Assembly (NCBI RefSeq): GCF_041320605.1
Contig: NZ_CP166679.1
Coordinates: forward strand, 3,954,001 to 4,018,000
Length of the DNA: 64,000 bases
Direction of reading: 5' to 3'
DNA from: Arenibacter antarcticus
Lineage (GTDB): Bacteria; Bacteroidota; Bacteroidia; Flavobacteriales; Flavobacteriaceae
Shown here: one piece after another, positions 19,267 to 28,504 of the stretch
Position numbering within the stretch: the stretch's first letter is position 1
Layout of the letters: every line of letters starts with the position of its first letter
Made by a program: the position numbers and the translations under genes
The notes under the pieces: generated by a model
Databases searched by the model: none
Seen by the model: only the letters and a program-made list of their open reading frames with translations
What the model was told of the DNA's origin: nothing

Positions 19267-20907
19267 ATGATCAATTTTAGAATGAACAAGCTATTCTCTA
19301 TTATACTTATCAGTATTATTTTTAACGCCTTCGGACAGCATCAGGATTTTACGGAACAAGATACGCTCCGAGGTAGTATAACCCCACAACGCGCTTGGTG
19401 GGACGTAGATTTTTATCACCTTAAAATAGAGGTTAAGCCAGATAAAAAATATATTTCGGGAAGTAATATCATTCGGTATACTGTTCTAAACGAATCCCAA
19501 GAGCTTCAAATAGACTTACAAGCCCCCTTAGTTATAGAAAAAGTGTTGCAGGAAGGCAAACGTTTAAAAGTTAGGACCAATGGTAGCGCCCATTTTATCA
19601 AGCTAAAAAAAAAACAACGCAAAGGGGATACCAATGAGCTTGTTGTTCATTATTCAGGGCATCCAAAAGAGGCTATCAATGCACCATGGGATGGTGGATT
19701 CTCTTGGAAAAAGGATGCTAACGGTAAGCCATTTGTTGCGACATCCTGTCAAGGTATAGGCGCCAGTGTATGGTGGCCCAATAAGGATCATATGTACGAT
19801 GAAGTAGATAGTATGGCTATTAGCGTAACCGTACCCAAGGGTCTTATGGATATTTCTAATGGGAGGTTGAAGAAGGTAGAAAATCACACTGAGACAACCA
19901 CCTATCATTGGGTTGTGGAGAATCCCATAAACAATTATGGGGTAAATGCAAACATTGGCGACTATGTGCACTTTGGGGAAACTTACAATGGGGAGAAGGG
20001 TGAATTGAGCATGGATTATTATGTACTTGAAGGGAATTTAGAAAAAGCAAAAAAACAGTTCCAACAAGCCCCAATGATGATGGAGGCCTTTGAATATTGG
20101 TTTGGCCCCTACCCTTTTTACAAGGATGGCTATAAGTTGGTTGAAGTCCCGTATTTGGGGATGGAACACCAAAGCTCGGTAACCTATGGAAACGGATTTG
20201 AAAACGGATACTTGGGAAGGGACCTTTCTGGTACAGGTTGGGGTTTAAAATTCGATTTTATCCTTGTACATGAATCTGGACACGAATGGTTTGCCAATAA
20301 CATTACTTACAAGGATGTAGCTGATATGTGGATCCATGAGAGTTTTACGGGATATTCAGAAAGTTTGTATTTGGACTATCATTTTGGAAAAAAGGCAGCC
20401 GCGGAATATGTAATCGGGACTAGGGCAAATATTAAAAACGACATACCCATTATCGGTACTTATAATGTAAACAAGGAAGGTTCTGGAGACATGTATTACA
20501 AAGGTGCCAATATGGTGCATACCTTACGACAGCTTTTGGAGGATGATGAGAAATGGCGGTCTATTTTAAGGGGATTAAATACAGAGTTTTACCATCAAAC
20601 AGTAACCACAGCTCAAATTGAGAATTATATTAGCGAGCATTCGGGTATTGATCTTACCGCATTCTTTGATCAATATCTCCGCACTACACAAATACCGATG
20701 TTACAGTATGATGTGGATAACAATAAAATCAGATTCAGATATACTGATATAGTCGATGGATTTGATATGCCATTGAAAATTGTTATGGATACTATGGAAG
20801 AATGGATATTTCCCACGAGAGAATGGAAAACTAAATCTTTTAACACAACGATAAAAACTATAGAGGTTGATGAAAATTTCTTCGTAAAATCGACAAAAAT
20901 AGAATAA
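19267..20907 (+). CDS. M1-family aminopeptidase, exported
   Basis: 546-aa gluzincin metallopeptidase. Signal peptide (MNKLFSIILISIIFNAFGQ; the start may be the second ATG at 19282). Substrate-recognition motif LGMEHQS (the family's usual GxMEN is GMEH here), zinc motif HESGHEW (His336 onward) and a downstream glutamate in MWIHESFTGYSE. It lacks the long C-terminal helical domain of full-size PepN, as is common for this Bacteroidetes subgroup. A run of ten A at 19605-19614 lies inside the gene. Likely releases N-terminal amino acids in the periplasm. Confidence 0.88.
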   Translation: MINFRMNKLFSIILISIIFNAFGQHQDFTEQDTLRGSITPQRAWWDVDFYHLKIEVKPDKKYISGSNIIRYTVLNESQELQIDLQAPLVIEKVLQEGKRLKVRTNGSAHFIKLKKKQRKGDTNELVVHYSGHPKEAINAPWDGGFSWKKDANGKPFVATSCQGIGASVWWPNKDHMYDEVDSMAISVTVPKGLMDISNGRLKKVENHTETTTYHWVVENPINNYGVNANIGDYVHFGETYNGEKGELSMDYYVLEGNLEKAKKQFQQAPMMMEAFEYWFGPYPFYKDGYKLVEVPYLGMEHQSSVTYGNGFENGYLGRDLSGTGWGLKFDFILVHESGHEWFANNITYKDVADMWIHESFTGYSESLYLDYHFGKKAAAEYVIGTRANIKNDIPIIGTYNVNKEGSGDMYYKGANMVHTLRQLLEDDEKWRSILRGLNTEFYHQTVTTAQIENYISEHSGIDLTAFFDQYLRTTQIPMLQYDVDNNKIRFRYTDIVDGFDMPLKIVMDTMEEWIFPTREWKTKSFNTTIKTIEVDENFFVKSTKIE

Positions 20908-20993
20908 AATATATTTTTTCATTTTAATATAGTGCACCCTTCTGAAATTAGGTGTCTGTATAGCCTGATGGGCTAAAAATCTTCTAGTAAAGC

Positions 20994-21023
20994 TTGGAGG
21001 CACATTATCATTTATTAACTTTA
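20994..21023 (+). promoter_or_regulatory. Possible promoter of the NYN-domain gene
   Basis: TTG at 20994-20996 and TAACTTTA at 21016-21023 (last base differs from TAnnTTTG), separated by 19 bp as in Bacteroidetes promoters. The predicted start lies about 20 bp before the ATG at 21051. Confidence 0.4.
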
Positions 21024-21050
21024 TCGAGAAACTTAAAAATCATTTAAATT

Positions 21051-21785
21051 ATGGAAATTAACCTTGCAGTATTAATCGATGGCGACAATATTCCATCTGC
21101 TTATGTAAAGGAAATGATGGAGGAAATTGCAAAATACGGCAACCCTACAATAAAACGGATCTATGGGGATTGGACCAATCCTAAATTAGCAAAATGGAAA
21201 AACCTATTACTGGAGAACGCCATTACACCCATTCAGCAATACGCTTATACCACGGGGAAGAACGCAACAGATTCAGCTATGATTATAGATGCAATGGATA
21301 TACTTTACTCCAACAAGGTAGGCGGCTTCTGCATTGTGTCCAGTGATAGCGATTTTACACGATTAGCGACCCGTCTGAGGGAAGCGGGCATGAATGTGAT
21401 AGGAATTGGGGAGAAAAAGACACCCAACCCTTTTATAGTTGCCTGTGACAAGTTTATTTATATAGAAATTCTTAAGAATCAGAACGAAGAAAGTAATTCC
21501 GGAAGTACAGATCGCAAAAAAGATAAAAAATCTGATGTGGACAAGATTACCCAGAAGGAAATAAAACTGATCTCTTCTACTATATCCGATTTGGCAGATG
21601 AAGAGGGCTGGGCATTTTTAGGGGATGTGGGTAGTCTTTTACAAAAGAAACAACCCAACTTTGATTCTAGGAATTACGGATTTCAAAAACTAACTCCTTT
21701 AATTAAATCTATCAAAAATTTTGAGATAGATCAAAGGGAAAATGTCAAGGGGCGTTTTAAACTTATCTATGTAAGAAATAGATAA
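21051..21785 (+). CDS. NYN-domain (PIN-like) protein with LOTUS/OST-HTH domain
   Basis: 244-aa cytoplasmic protein. The N-terminal NYN/LabA-type PIN-like nuclease domain (1-150) has LIDGDNIP, ATDSAMIIDAMDI and SSDSDFTRLATRLRE, carrying the conserved aspartates of the metal site. After a charged linker (150-165) comes a LOTUS/OST-HTH winged helix (about 165-242, FLGDVGSLLQKKQPNFDSRN), which in characterised cases binds RNA. Suggests an RNA-directed nuclease or RNA-binding regulator; its target is unknown. Followed 19 bp later by a DUF2490 gene on the same strand. Confidence 0.85.
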   Translation: MEINLAVLIDGDNIPSAYVKEMMEEIAKYGNPTIKRIYGDWTNPKLAKWKNLLLENAITPIQQYAYTTGKNATDSAMIIDAMDILYSNKVGGFCIVSSDSDFTRLATRLREAGMNVIGIGEKKTPNPFIVACDKFIYIEILKNQNEESNSGSTDRKKDKKSDVDKITQKEIKLISSTISDLADEEGWAFLGDVGSLLQKKQPNFDSRNYGFQKLTPLIKSIKNFEIDQRENVKGRFKLIYVRNR

Positions 21786-21804
21786 TCAAAAAATCAAATA
21801 AAGT

Positions 21805-22488
21805 ATGAGGAGAATTTTAGGGTTGTGCCTGTTTTTTTACGTTTTTAATCTAAGTGCACAAGAAACCGGAGATCATAAATTAGGTTCTTGGCATAATTAT
21901 ATTGGCAATACTATAATCTCTGAAAAAATAAGCCTGTTAACGGAGGTTCAGCTTCGCTTTTACGATCAGGCAGAAAATTTCAATGAGATGGTCCTACGCA
22001 CCGGAGTGAATTACCACTTTGTTGAAAACGCCCACTTTACTGTAGGATATGCTTACCTCAGGACCGATGAAACTTTTGACGAATTCCCTGGTGAAATCAA
22101 GGTAAATGAGCATCGTGTTTTTGAACAATTTACCCTTAAGAACCGAATTTGGGAAATAGATATGGAACATAGATATGGTCTGGAACAGCGATTTTTAGAT
22201 TTTGGGAATCGTACCGACGTTCAACATCGGGGAAGATATCGCTTACAGGTGACTTTCCCCCTGACCGATATTTTCTTTATCAACCTCTCCGAAGAAGTAC
22301 TGCTAAACCTACAGGATGATATTTTTGATCAAAACCGACTTTATGCAGGACTTGGTGTCAATGTCACCCATAATTTGAGCGTGGAGGCCGGATTTTTAAA
22401 AACCCACTTTTCCCAAATCAATTATGAACGGCTGGTGATAGGTGTCAACTATAATCCCGACTTAAGGGGTATCTTTAAAAAAAAGTAA
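21805..22488 (+). CDS. DUF2490 family outer-membrane-like protein
   Basis: 227-aa protein with a signal peptide (ends NLSAQE) and alternating polar/hydrophobic strands (LSLLTEVQLRFYDQ, NYHFVENAHFTVGYAYLR, HNLSVEAGFLKTHF) that suggest a small beta barrel, as in DUF2490 proteins. Biochemical function is unknown. Tightly followed (4 bp) by the hydrolase-OsmC gene, so probably co-transcribed. Confidence 0.75.
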   Translation: MRRILGLCLFFYVFNLSAQETGDHKLGSWHNYIGNTIISEKISLLTEVQLRFYDQAENFNEMVLRTGVNYHFVENAHFTVGYAYLRTDETFDEFPGEIKVNEHRVFEQFTLKNRIWEIDMEHRYGLEQRFLDFGNRTDVQHRGRYRLQVTFPLTDIFFINLSEEVLLNLQDDIFDQNRLYAGLGVNVTHNLSVEAGFLKTHFSQINYERLVIGVNYNPDLRGIFKKK

Positions 22489-22492
22489 ACCA

Positions 22493-23704
22493 ATGAACCT
22501 TCAAAAAATTACGTTTTCCAATGCAAAGGGAGATACTTTGGTAGGGCGACTAGCATTGCCTGCCAACCGACATCCCCACAATTTTGTATTATTCGCCCAT
22601 TGTTTCACTTGTAATAAAAACTTTTCCGCCGTCCGAAATATTAGTAGGGCTTTAACCTCAAACGGTTTTGGGGTGTTGCGGTTCAATTTTAGTGGCTTAG
22701 GGGAAAGTGAAGGGGAATTTGCAGATTCCAACTTCTCAGGTAATGTAGAAGACCTCGTGGAAGCCGCCAAATATCTTAAGGATAATTACGCTGCCCCCTC
22801 CTTAATCATAGGACATTCACTAGGTGGAGCGGCTGCGATCCTGGCATCCAAAGAAATAGATTCCGTTAAGGCTATTGCAACCATTGGCGCGCCATCAGAC
22901 CCTAAACATGTAACACATATTTTTAAAAATAAACTGGAAGCCATTAAGGAAGATGGTCTTGCAGAAGTAAATATTGGCGGGCGAAGTTTTACCATTAAAA
23001 ATCAATTTTTACTCGATTTACAATCGAAATCCCTAAAGGAAACTCTTAAAAACAATAGAAAAGCGTTGTTGATACTTCATTCTCCCCAAGATGGAGTTGT
23101 TGGGGTTAACAATGCAGAGGAAATCTACCTTGAGGCCCATCACCCAAAAAGCTTTGTCACTTTAGATGGGGCAGACCATTTACTAAGCAGATCTGAAGAT
23201 GGAATCTATGCTGGAAATCTTATTGCATCATGGGTAAAACGGTATTTGGATATCTCCAAAATTGAAACATTGGACACCAAACATCAGGTAGTGGCCAGCT
23301 TAGATAAGGACGATGGATTTACTACCGAAATGAAAATGGGCAACCATTATATTACCGCAGACGAACCCGTTTCCTTTGGGGGGAACGACTTTGGGCCTTC
23401 TCCCTACGAATTTGTTTCAGCGGGACTATCGGCATGTACCGCGATGACCATACAGATGTACGCAAAAAGAAAAAAATGGCCCTTGGAAAACGTGGAAGTG
23501 CACATTACGTATCAAAAAGTTCACGCTAGTGACTGTGAAAATTGCGAATCACCCCAATCCAAGATAGATACTTTTGAAAGGGAAATAAAGCTTACAGGAA
23601 ACTTGGATGAAGAGCAGATTTCAAAAATATTGGAAATTGCTGATAAATGCCCTGTTCACCGCACCTTGCACAATAAAATCATAATTAACACCAAAATTGT
23701 TTAA
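22493..23704 (+). CDS. Alpha/beta-hydrolase-OsmC fusion protein
   Basis: 403-aa two-domain protein. Residues 1-255: alpha/beta hydrolase with nucleophile elbow GHSLGGAAA near 106, acid near LHSPQDGVVG and histidine in DGADHLLS. Residues 265-400: OsmC/Ohr-like domain with the two redox cysteines in LSACTAMT and DKCPVHRTL. OsmC proteins reduce organic hydroperoxides through that cysteine pair; the partner hydrolase may act on lipid esters. The Cu/Zn superoxide dismutase gene follows, which fits oxidative-stress defence. This fusion is an established family. Confidence 0.9.
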   Translation: MNLQKITFSNAKGDTLVGRLALPANRHPHNFVLFAHCFTCNKNFSAVRNISRALTSNGFGVLRFNFSGLGESEGEFADSNFSGNVEDLVEAAKYLKDNYAAPSLIIGHSLGGAAAILASKEIDSVKAIATIGAPSDPKHVTHIFKNKLEAIKEDGLAEVNIGGRSFTIKNQFLLDLQSKSLKETLKNNRKALLILHSPQDGVVGVNNAEEIYLEAHHPKSFVTLDGADHLLSRSEDGIYAGNLIASWVKRYLDISKIETLDTKHQVVASLDKDDGFTTEMKMGNHYITADEPVSFGGNDFGPSPYEFVSAGLSACTAMTIQMYAKRKKWPLENVEVHITYQKVHASDCENCESPQSKIDTFEREIKLTGNLDEEQISKILEIADKCPVHRTLHNKIIINTKIV

Positions 23705-23814
23705 AAATATGAGGCTTTAATGGATTGTGTTAAAATCAATTTGATTTATGGTTGATACCCCTTAAAAATATCCTTAACTTTAATCCTTCAAAACAAATTT
23801 TAAAATTAGGACAC

Positions 23815-24402
23815 ATGAAAAAAATACAATTATTATCCTTGAGCCTTCTATTTATTGCAACTTACGGTTGTAAGGAAGTGAAAAAGGAAAGCAAGGAAGC
23901 AATGGATGAAATTGAGGCTACTGCCAAAGAAATGACAGAAAATAAAGAGGTGAAGACCCTTAAATTCTCATTGGAACCTAAAAGTGACAGTAATGTGAAG
24001 GGAGATGTGAGTTTTACCGAAGAAAACGGAACTGTAAGCATGACAGCTACTCTTACGGGATTAACACCAGGTGAGCACGCCATTCATATACATGAAAAGG
24101 CAGATTGTTCCTCTGCAGATGGTAAATCTACTGGCGGACATTGGAACCCTACATTTGCACAACACGGTAAATGGGGTGCTGAAGAAGGTTATCACCGTGG
24201 CGATATCGGTAACTTCACAGCCGATGCCGACGGTAATGCTACTGTAGAGTTTTCTACTGACGAATGGTGTTTAGGCTGCGATGACGAAACCAAAAATCTT
24301 TTGGGCAAAGCGGTGATCGTTCACCAAGGAGTAGATGATTTTGTTACACAACCTACTGGAGATGCAGGTGGAAGAGTAAGTTGTGCTGGAATTATAGAAT
24401 AA
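23815..24402 (+). CDS. sodC: Cu/Zn superoxide dismutase-like lipoprotein
   Basis: 195-aa lipoprotein (signal ends ATYGCKEV, then a lysine/glutamate-rich linker). Copper and zinc ligands are present in HAIHIHEKADCSSADG, GGHWNP, EEGYHRGDIGN and VIVHQGVDDF, and the conserved disulphide cysteines in HEKADC and GGRVSCAGII. Converts superoxide to peroxide in the periplasm. ATG at 23815 gives a proper signal peptide; the upstream in-frame start at 23752 would add 21 residues of unlikely sequence. A strong terminator follows. Confidence 0.9.
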   Translation: MKKIQLLSLSLLFIATYGCKEVKKESKEAMDEIEATAKEMTENKEVKTLKFSLEPKSDSNVKGDVSFTEENGTVSMTATLTGLTPGEHAIHIHEKADCSSADGKSTGGHWNPTFAQHGKWGAEEGYHRGDIGNFTADADGNATVEFSTDEWCLGCDDETKNLLGKAVIVHQGVDDFVTQPTGDAGGRVSCAGIIE

Positions 24403-24423
24403 CTCATATTCCAAATAATCATT

Positions 24424-24452
24424 AAAAAGCTGCTATTTAGCAGCTTTTTTTA
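24424..24452 (+). terminator. Terminator after sodC
   Basis: AAAAGCTGC / GCAGCTTTT stem with a TATTTA loop and T run, about 22 bp after the sodC stop. Confidence 0.8.
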
Positions 24453-24707
24453 TACCCGTAAAATACACTTTAATGGGATAACCAAATATAGTTTTACAAA
24501 GAATAAGCTAAGAACCTATATAGGTACTTGACCGATTTCTATAGCACACCTTTAATGATTCCGAGTTAAGAATAAATTTTATTTCCCTAAATATATCGCT
24601 AACGACAACACTCTTACTCTCAAGGAGTTCCAAACAGGGTTTAACATTTTAACTCAAAATTGATTTATTGGATTTCTTGTTGTAATTTATACACACAAAT
24701 TTGGACT

Positions 24708-25796
24708 ATGAAAAATAAAAGACGCATTTTTATCCAAAACACGGGAATAATCGCTGCCACTGCGGCGTTTTCCCCAAATGTATTGTTATCTGCAACCAGA
24801 GCATCAAAAGAGAAGCTTGGTATTGCCTTGGTAGGGTTAGGATATTATAGTACCGACCTCCTTGCCCCTGCCCTTAAATTGACGTCGAATTGTGAATTAA
24901 GAGGGATAGTTACGGGAAGTCCTGAAAAAATTCCCGCATGGAAGACCAAATATGGGATAAAGGACAAGAATATTTATGATTACAAGAATTTTGATAGTAT
25001 AGCTAATAACCCGGATATTGATGTAGTTTATGTAGTGCTACCTCCTTCCATGCATGCAGAATATACCATCAGGGCAGCCAAAGCGGGAAAACACGTATGG
25101 TGTGAAAAACCTATGGCCCCATCAGTAGCTGATTGTGAGGCCATGATTAAGGCTTGTAAGGATAATATGGTGAAATTGGCCATTGGTTACCGTTGTCAGC
25201 ACGATCCCAATATACAAGCCTATATGAAGGTAGGCAAAGAGCGACCATTTGGGAAGGCTAAAATGATAAGCTCGGCTGCGGGATATTTTGATGGGCGCTC
25301 GGATCATTGGAAACAAAGCAAAAAATTGGGCGGGGGTGCAATGGGCGATATGGGCGTCTATGCCCTGCAAGGTGCCCGTTTAGCTACTAGAGAGGAACCA
25401 ATTTCCGTATTGGCACAAGCTTCTACTACCCGACCCAAAATATATCACGAAGTAGAGGAGACCATGATGTTTCAACTGGAATTTCCCAGTGGTGCCTTAG
25501 CGGCATGTCATACCAGTTTCGGCATCAATATGAACCATTTACATATCACTTACGAAAAAGGATGGCTAAAAATGGAACCTCATTCCAGTTATAACGGCAA
25601 CAAGGGAAGTATGTCTGATGGAACGTTAATAAATTTCTCAATCCAAAACCAACAGGCCAAGCAGATGGATGAGGATGCCCTGGCAATTTTTAATAAAACG
25701 GATTTGATTGTGCCCGGTGAGGAAGGACTTCGAGATATTACCGTATTGGAGGCTATTTATAAATCAGCGGCACAGAATTGTGCGGTTAAATTATAA
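24708..25796 (+). CDS. Gfo/Idh/MocA oxidoreductase with Tat-type signal
   Basis: 362-aa NAD(P)-dependent oxidoreductase-like protein. The N terminus KNKRRIFIQNTG followed by a hydrophobic stretch looks like a twin-arginine signal, so it is probably exported folded with its cofactor. Rossmann start GIALVGLGYY, the EKP motif in HVWCEKPMAP, and a C-terminal sheet domain. Often acts on sugars or cyclitols; substrate unknown. ATG 24708 is chosen because it opens the Tat signal; the in-frame codons back to 24660 add nothing recognisable. Its last 6 bases overlap a convergent gene. Confidence 0.85.
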   Translation: MKNKRRIFIQNTGIIAATAAFSPNVLLSATRASKEKLGIALVGLGYYSTDLLAPALKLTSNCELRGIVTGSPEKIPAWKTKYGIKDKNIYDYKNFDSIANNPDIDVVYVVLPPSMHAEYTIRAAKAGKHVWCEKPMAPSVADCEAMIKACKDNMVKLAIGYRCQHDPNIQAYMKVGKERPFGKAKMISSAAGYFDGRSDHWKQSKKLGGGAMGDMGVYALQGARLATREEPISVLAQASTTRPKIYHEVEETMMFQLEFPSGALAACHTSFGINMNHLHITYEKGWLKMEPHSSYNGNKGSMSDGTLINFSIQNQQAKQMDEDALAIFNKTDLIVPGEEGLRDITVLEAIYKSAAQNCAVKL

Positions 25797-26723
25797 TTGC
25801 TGGGAAAACTTGTTGATGACCATTTCTTTAAGTGGGTAACTCTGTATTGCCCAAATATGTAAATTCCCTTCTTCATCTACTTGTAAACCGGTTGCAGTAC
25901 CAAAATCGACCTTCTTTTTACCATTAAAAGACTTGGTAAGCATCTTATCCATAATAGGAAAAAAGGATTCCGTCTCACTTACCAGAATTAAATCGGCATA
26001 ACCCACATTATCATCACCGTTGTAGAACCCTATAGCGTAAATGGCCTCTTCATCCCGAATTAGATTAATAGATTGATAGGATGCCCAGTTTAAAAGAGCT
26101 GAAAAGCTTCCAAGCTTTTTTTGCACCTTATTTTTGGGATCAATATGGTAAAAGTCCCAATTACGGGAATCCCAATTAGCAACTACCATCAGATACTGAT
26201 TATCCAGTGCCAGTAACCCAACAGCTCCAGCAGTTTGCTGTTCGGGCTTGCCATGCCTATCAACAGTAATTGTTGGCTGAGTATTATACAGATTATTATT
26301 GCTGAAATTATATAAGCAAACCTTTGACGAGGTTTTGATGAAATTATCTTCAATTCCAACAGCTAAATAGCCATTACTGACTTGGAATCCACCAGCATGT
26401 CTATACGGAGTTTTCATTAATGGAATAAGCGTATCTGTCTCCATTGTGGTCAGGTCTATTTGTAAAATATAGGCTTGCGAAAATGAGCTTCCAGATACAA
26501 GAAGCTTTTCAGTTCCATTATGCTGAATAACCTGCGCTCCTTGAAAATGACCTCTCTTGCTGGGAACGTTTATTTTGTTCCTCACCGAAATAATTTCAGG
26601 ATTGGAACTAAGAGCTTTAAAAGCTTCGGGCACATCTTTTACTTGCTGCCCAAAACTTAAAACTGGAAATAATCCTAGATGGAACATTATACAAAGAGTG
26701 ATTAAAAGTTTTCGTTGACCCAT
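25791..26723 (-). CDS. Exported protein of unknown function, probable beta-propeller
   Basis: 310-aa protein with a signal peptide (MGQRKLLITLC... ending SFGQQ). Not recognised as a named family. Repeated short strands of propeller style (GTEKLLVSGSSF, NGYLAVGIEDN, NQYLMVVANWDSR, EEAIYAIGFYNGDD, EGNLHIWAIQSYP) suggest a beta-propeller. No catalytic motif seen. Convergent and overlapping by 6 bp with the Gfo/Idh gene. Confidence 0.55.
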   Translation of the reverse strand: MGQRKLLITLCIMFHLGLFPVLSFGQQVKDVPEAFKALSSNPEIISVRNKINVPSKRGHFQGAQVIQHNGTEKLLVSGSSFSQAYILQIDLTTMETDTLIPLMKTPYRHAGGFQVSNGYLAVGIEDNFIKTSSKVCLYNFSNNNLYNTQPTITVDRHGKPEQQTAGAVGLLALDNQYLMVVANWDSRNWDFYHIDPKNKVQKKLGSFSALLNWASYQSINLIRDEEAIYAIGFYNGDDNVGYADLILVSETESFFPIMDKMLTKSFNGKKKVDFGTATGLQVDEEGNLHIWAIQSYPLKEMVINKFSQQL

Positions 26724-27058
26724 GGCTTAAGGATAGTGGCTAAAAACAGTATGTGTGGTCTATTAATAGCTGTTATTTTATAGTGTACTCACCCATTTTA
26801 GCCTAGGATAAATTGGGTGAAGATTACTTTAAAGGACTATTGCTGATTACAATGTAAACACAAATTGAAAATTTTCCAAATACAATTAATAACATCAAAT
26901 AAAGAATTGGAGCATTTCAAAGAAGCAATTGGTAGTATCCCATTATCTTAAAAAACACAAAAATTACAATAAATATAAGATTATTACTTTTCATCCGTTA
27001 TTGAAGTAGATTAACCTATATTCACTTAATTTTTTTCTTACTTAACCCCAATATCTAG
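26724..27058. other. Intergenic region, divergent promoters
   Basis: 335 bp between divergent genes. Contains a weak inverted repeat CACCCA...TGGGTG (26790-26819) with an 18-bp imperfect middle. Otherwise AT-rich, nothing recognised. Confidence 0.4.
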
Positions 27059-28363
27059 ATGCAGCGAAATAAAATATTAATAGGAGCCTGCCTTTTATTC
27101 TTTACCCTTCTTGTCTATTCCTTAATTGGTTTTTCAACTGTAACTAATATGGAATCCAATACCTCGGATTTAACTGTTAAAATAGAAAAATCGCTGGTTG
27201 ATCCCTACGAGGCTCAATTATATAAAATGCATCAGCACGATTTAAAGGTTGCCCTAAAGGCTTATTTTGAGGAGGCGATTGCCTCAGGCGATATTGTAGG
27301 TGCAGGGGTAAGTATTGTAAAAGGTGATTCTATTGTAATTTCGGATGGCTTTGGTAAACGGGATATCAACCAAAAAAACAGCGTGGATGGAGAAACGGTA
27401 TTTAGGCTCGGTTCCCTATCCAAAGGATTTGCCGGGGTATTGGCAGCCAATTTAAAAAGTGAAGGTAAATTACATTGGGAGGATAAGGTAAGCGATTTTA
27501 TTCCAGGGTTTCAGTTGGGGGACAAAAGCAATACAGATAATATTACCCTTGCCAATATTCTATCACACACTTCAGGGACTCCCTACCATAGCTATACCAA
27601 TCTTATTGAGGCTGGATTACCGTTAACAACTATTGCAGAACGTTTTAAAAACGTGGTTCCCATTAGTAAGCCCGGAATTATGTATAGCTATCAAAATGCC
27701 ATGTTTGCCCTTTGTGGGGTAATGGTGCAACAAGCTACTGGACAAGATATCAGCACTAGCCTTACCAATAGATTTTTTAAGCCCTTGGGGATGTCGAGCA
27801 CCACCATGGATTATGAAGCTCTGTCACATGAGGATAATGTAGCTATGCCACATTCACAAAGACGAAATGGGTGGAAAACCATACCTCTTAATGACCATTA
27901 TTACAATGCTATTGCAGCCGGAGGTATTAATGCCAGCGCATTGGACATGGGCAAATGGATGCGATTTTTGTTAGGCCATAATCCAGAGTTGATGAACAAA
28001 ACAGCTTTGAAAGAAACTTTTAATCCTTTTGTGGAAATAAAAGGCAGCAGCAAATACTATCAACGTTGGCCAGGACATTTAAAATCCTATTATGCTTTTG
28101 GATGGAGGATCCACACCTTTTTGGAAGACGACAGTGTGGCGGAAAAAACCGTTTGGCATCATGGTGGAAGCGTTAACAGTTATAGAAATGAAATTGCGGT
28201 CTACCCAGAAGCCGATCTAGGAATCTGTGTGCTTTTGAATAGCAATTCCAAAATTGCAAAAACAGTGATTCCCGATTTGCATCAGATCATAAAGGACGTC
28301 TATGCAAAATCTATCCCTAAACTTGCCTTGAACACAGATAAAAATAGAAATCCTCCATTATAA
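27059..28363 (+). CDS. Serine hydrolase, beta-lactamase/DD-peptidase fold
   Basis: 434-aa protein of the class C beta-lactamase-related family. N-terminal membrane anchor or signal (residues 7-27). Catalytic SxxK is SLSK in RLGSLSKGFAG near 119-122, the tyrosine motif YQN is in MYSYQNAMFAL, and the third motif is HHGGSVNS. The family includes D-aminopeptidases, esterases and penicillin-binding proteins; lactamase action on drugs is not implied. Stands alone between long gaps. Confidence 0.85.
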   Translation: MQRNKILIGACLLFFTLLVYSLIGFSTVTNMESNTSDLTVKIEKSLVDPYEAQLYKMHQHDLKVALKAYFEEAIASGDIVGAGVSIVKGDSIVISDGFGKRDINQKNSVDGETVFRLGSLSKGFAGVLAANLKSEGKLHWEDKVSDFIPGFQLGDKSNTDNITLANILSHTSGTPYHSYTNLIEAGLPLTTIAERFKNVVPISKPGIMYSYQNAMFALCGVMVQQATGQDISTSLTNRFFKPLGMSSTTMDYEALSHEDNVAMPHSQRRNGWKTIPLNDHYYNAIAAGGINASALDMGKWMRFLLGHNPELMNKTALKETFNPFVEIKGSSKYYQRWPGHLKSYYAFGWRIHTFLEDDSVAEKTVWHHGGSVNSYRNEIAVYPEADLGICVLLNSNSKIAKTVIPDLHQIIKDVYAKSIPKLALNTDKNRNPPL

Positions 28364-28441
28364 AAAAACTACTGTATTTAGATCTTAAACAATAGAATAA
28401 TTCGCTGTTAACGCTTCTGTCCACTTTACGGGGACCGCAAG

Positions 28442-28457
28442 AAGCACGACCCTCGCA
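28442..28457 (-). repeat. Short dispersed repeat, copy 1
   Basis: On the minus strand this reads CGAGGGTCGTGCTT, 13 of 14 identical to CGAGGGTGGTGCTT at 30767-30780 (plus). A third, weaker copy is at 40777-40797 (minus). The first two bracket the S9 peptidase gene in inverted orientation. Confidence 0.4.
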
Positions 28458-28504
28458 CCACCAAATGGGCAAAATATTCTATTTTTATTAATGACTGAAT
28501 ATTA

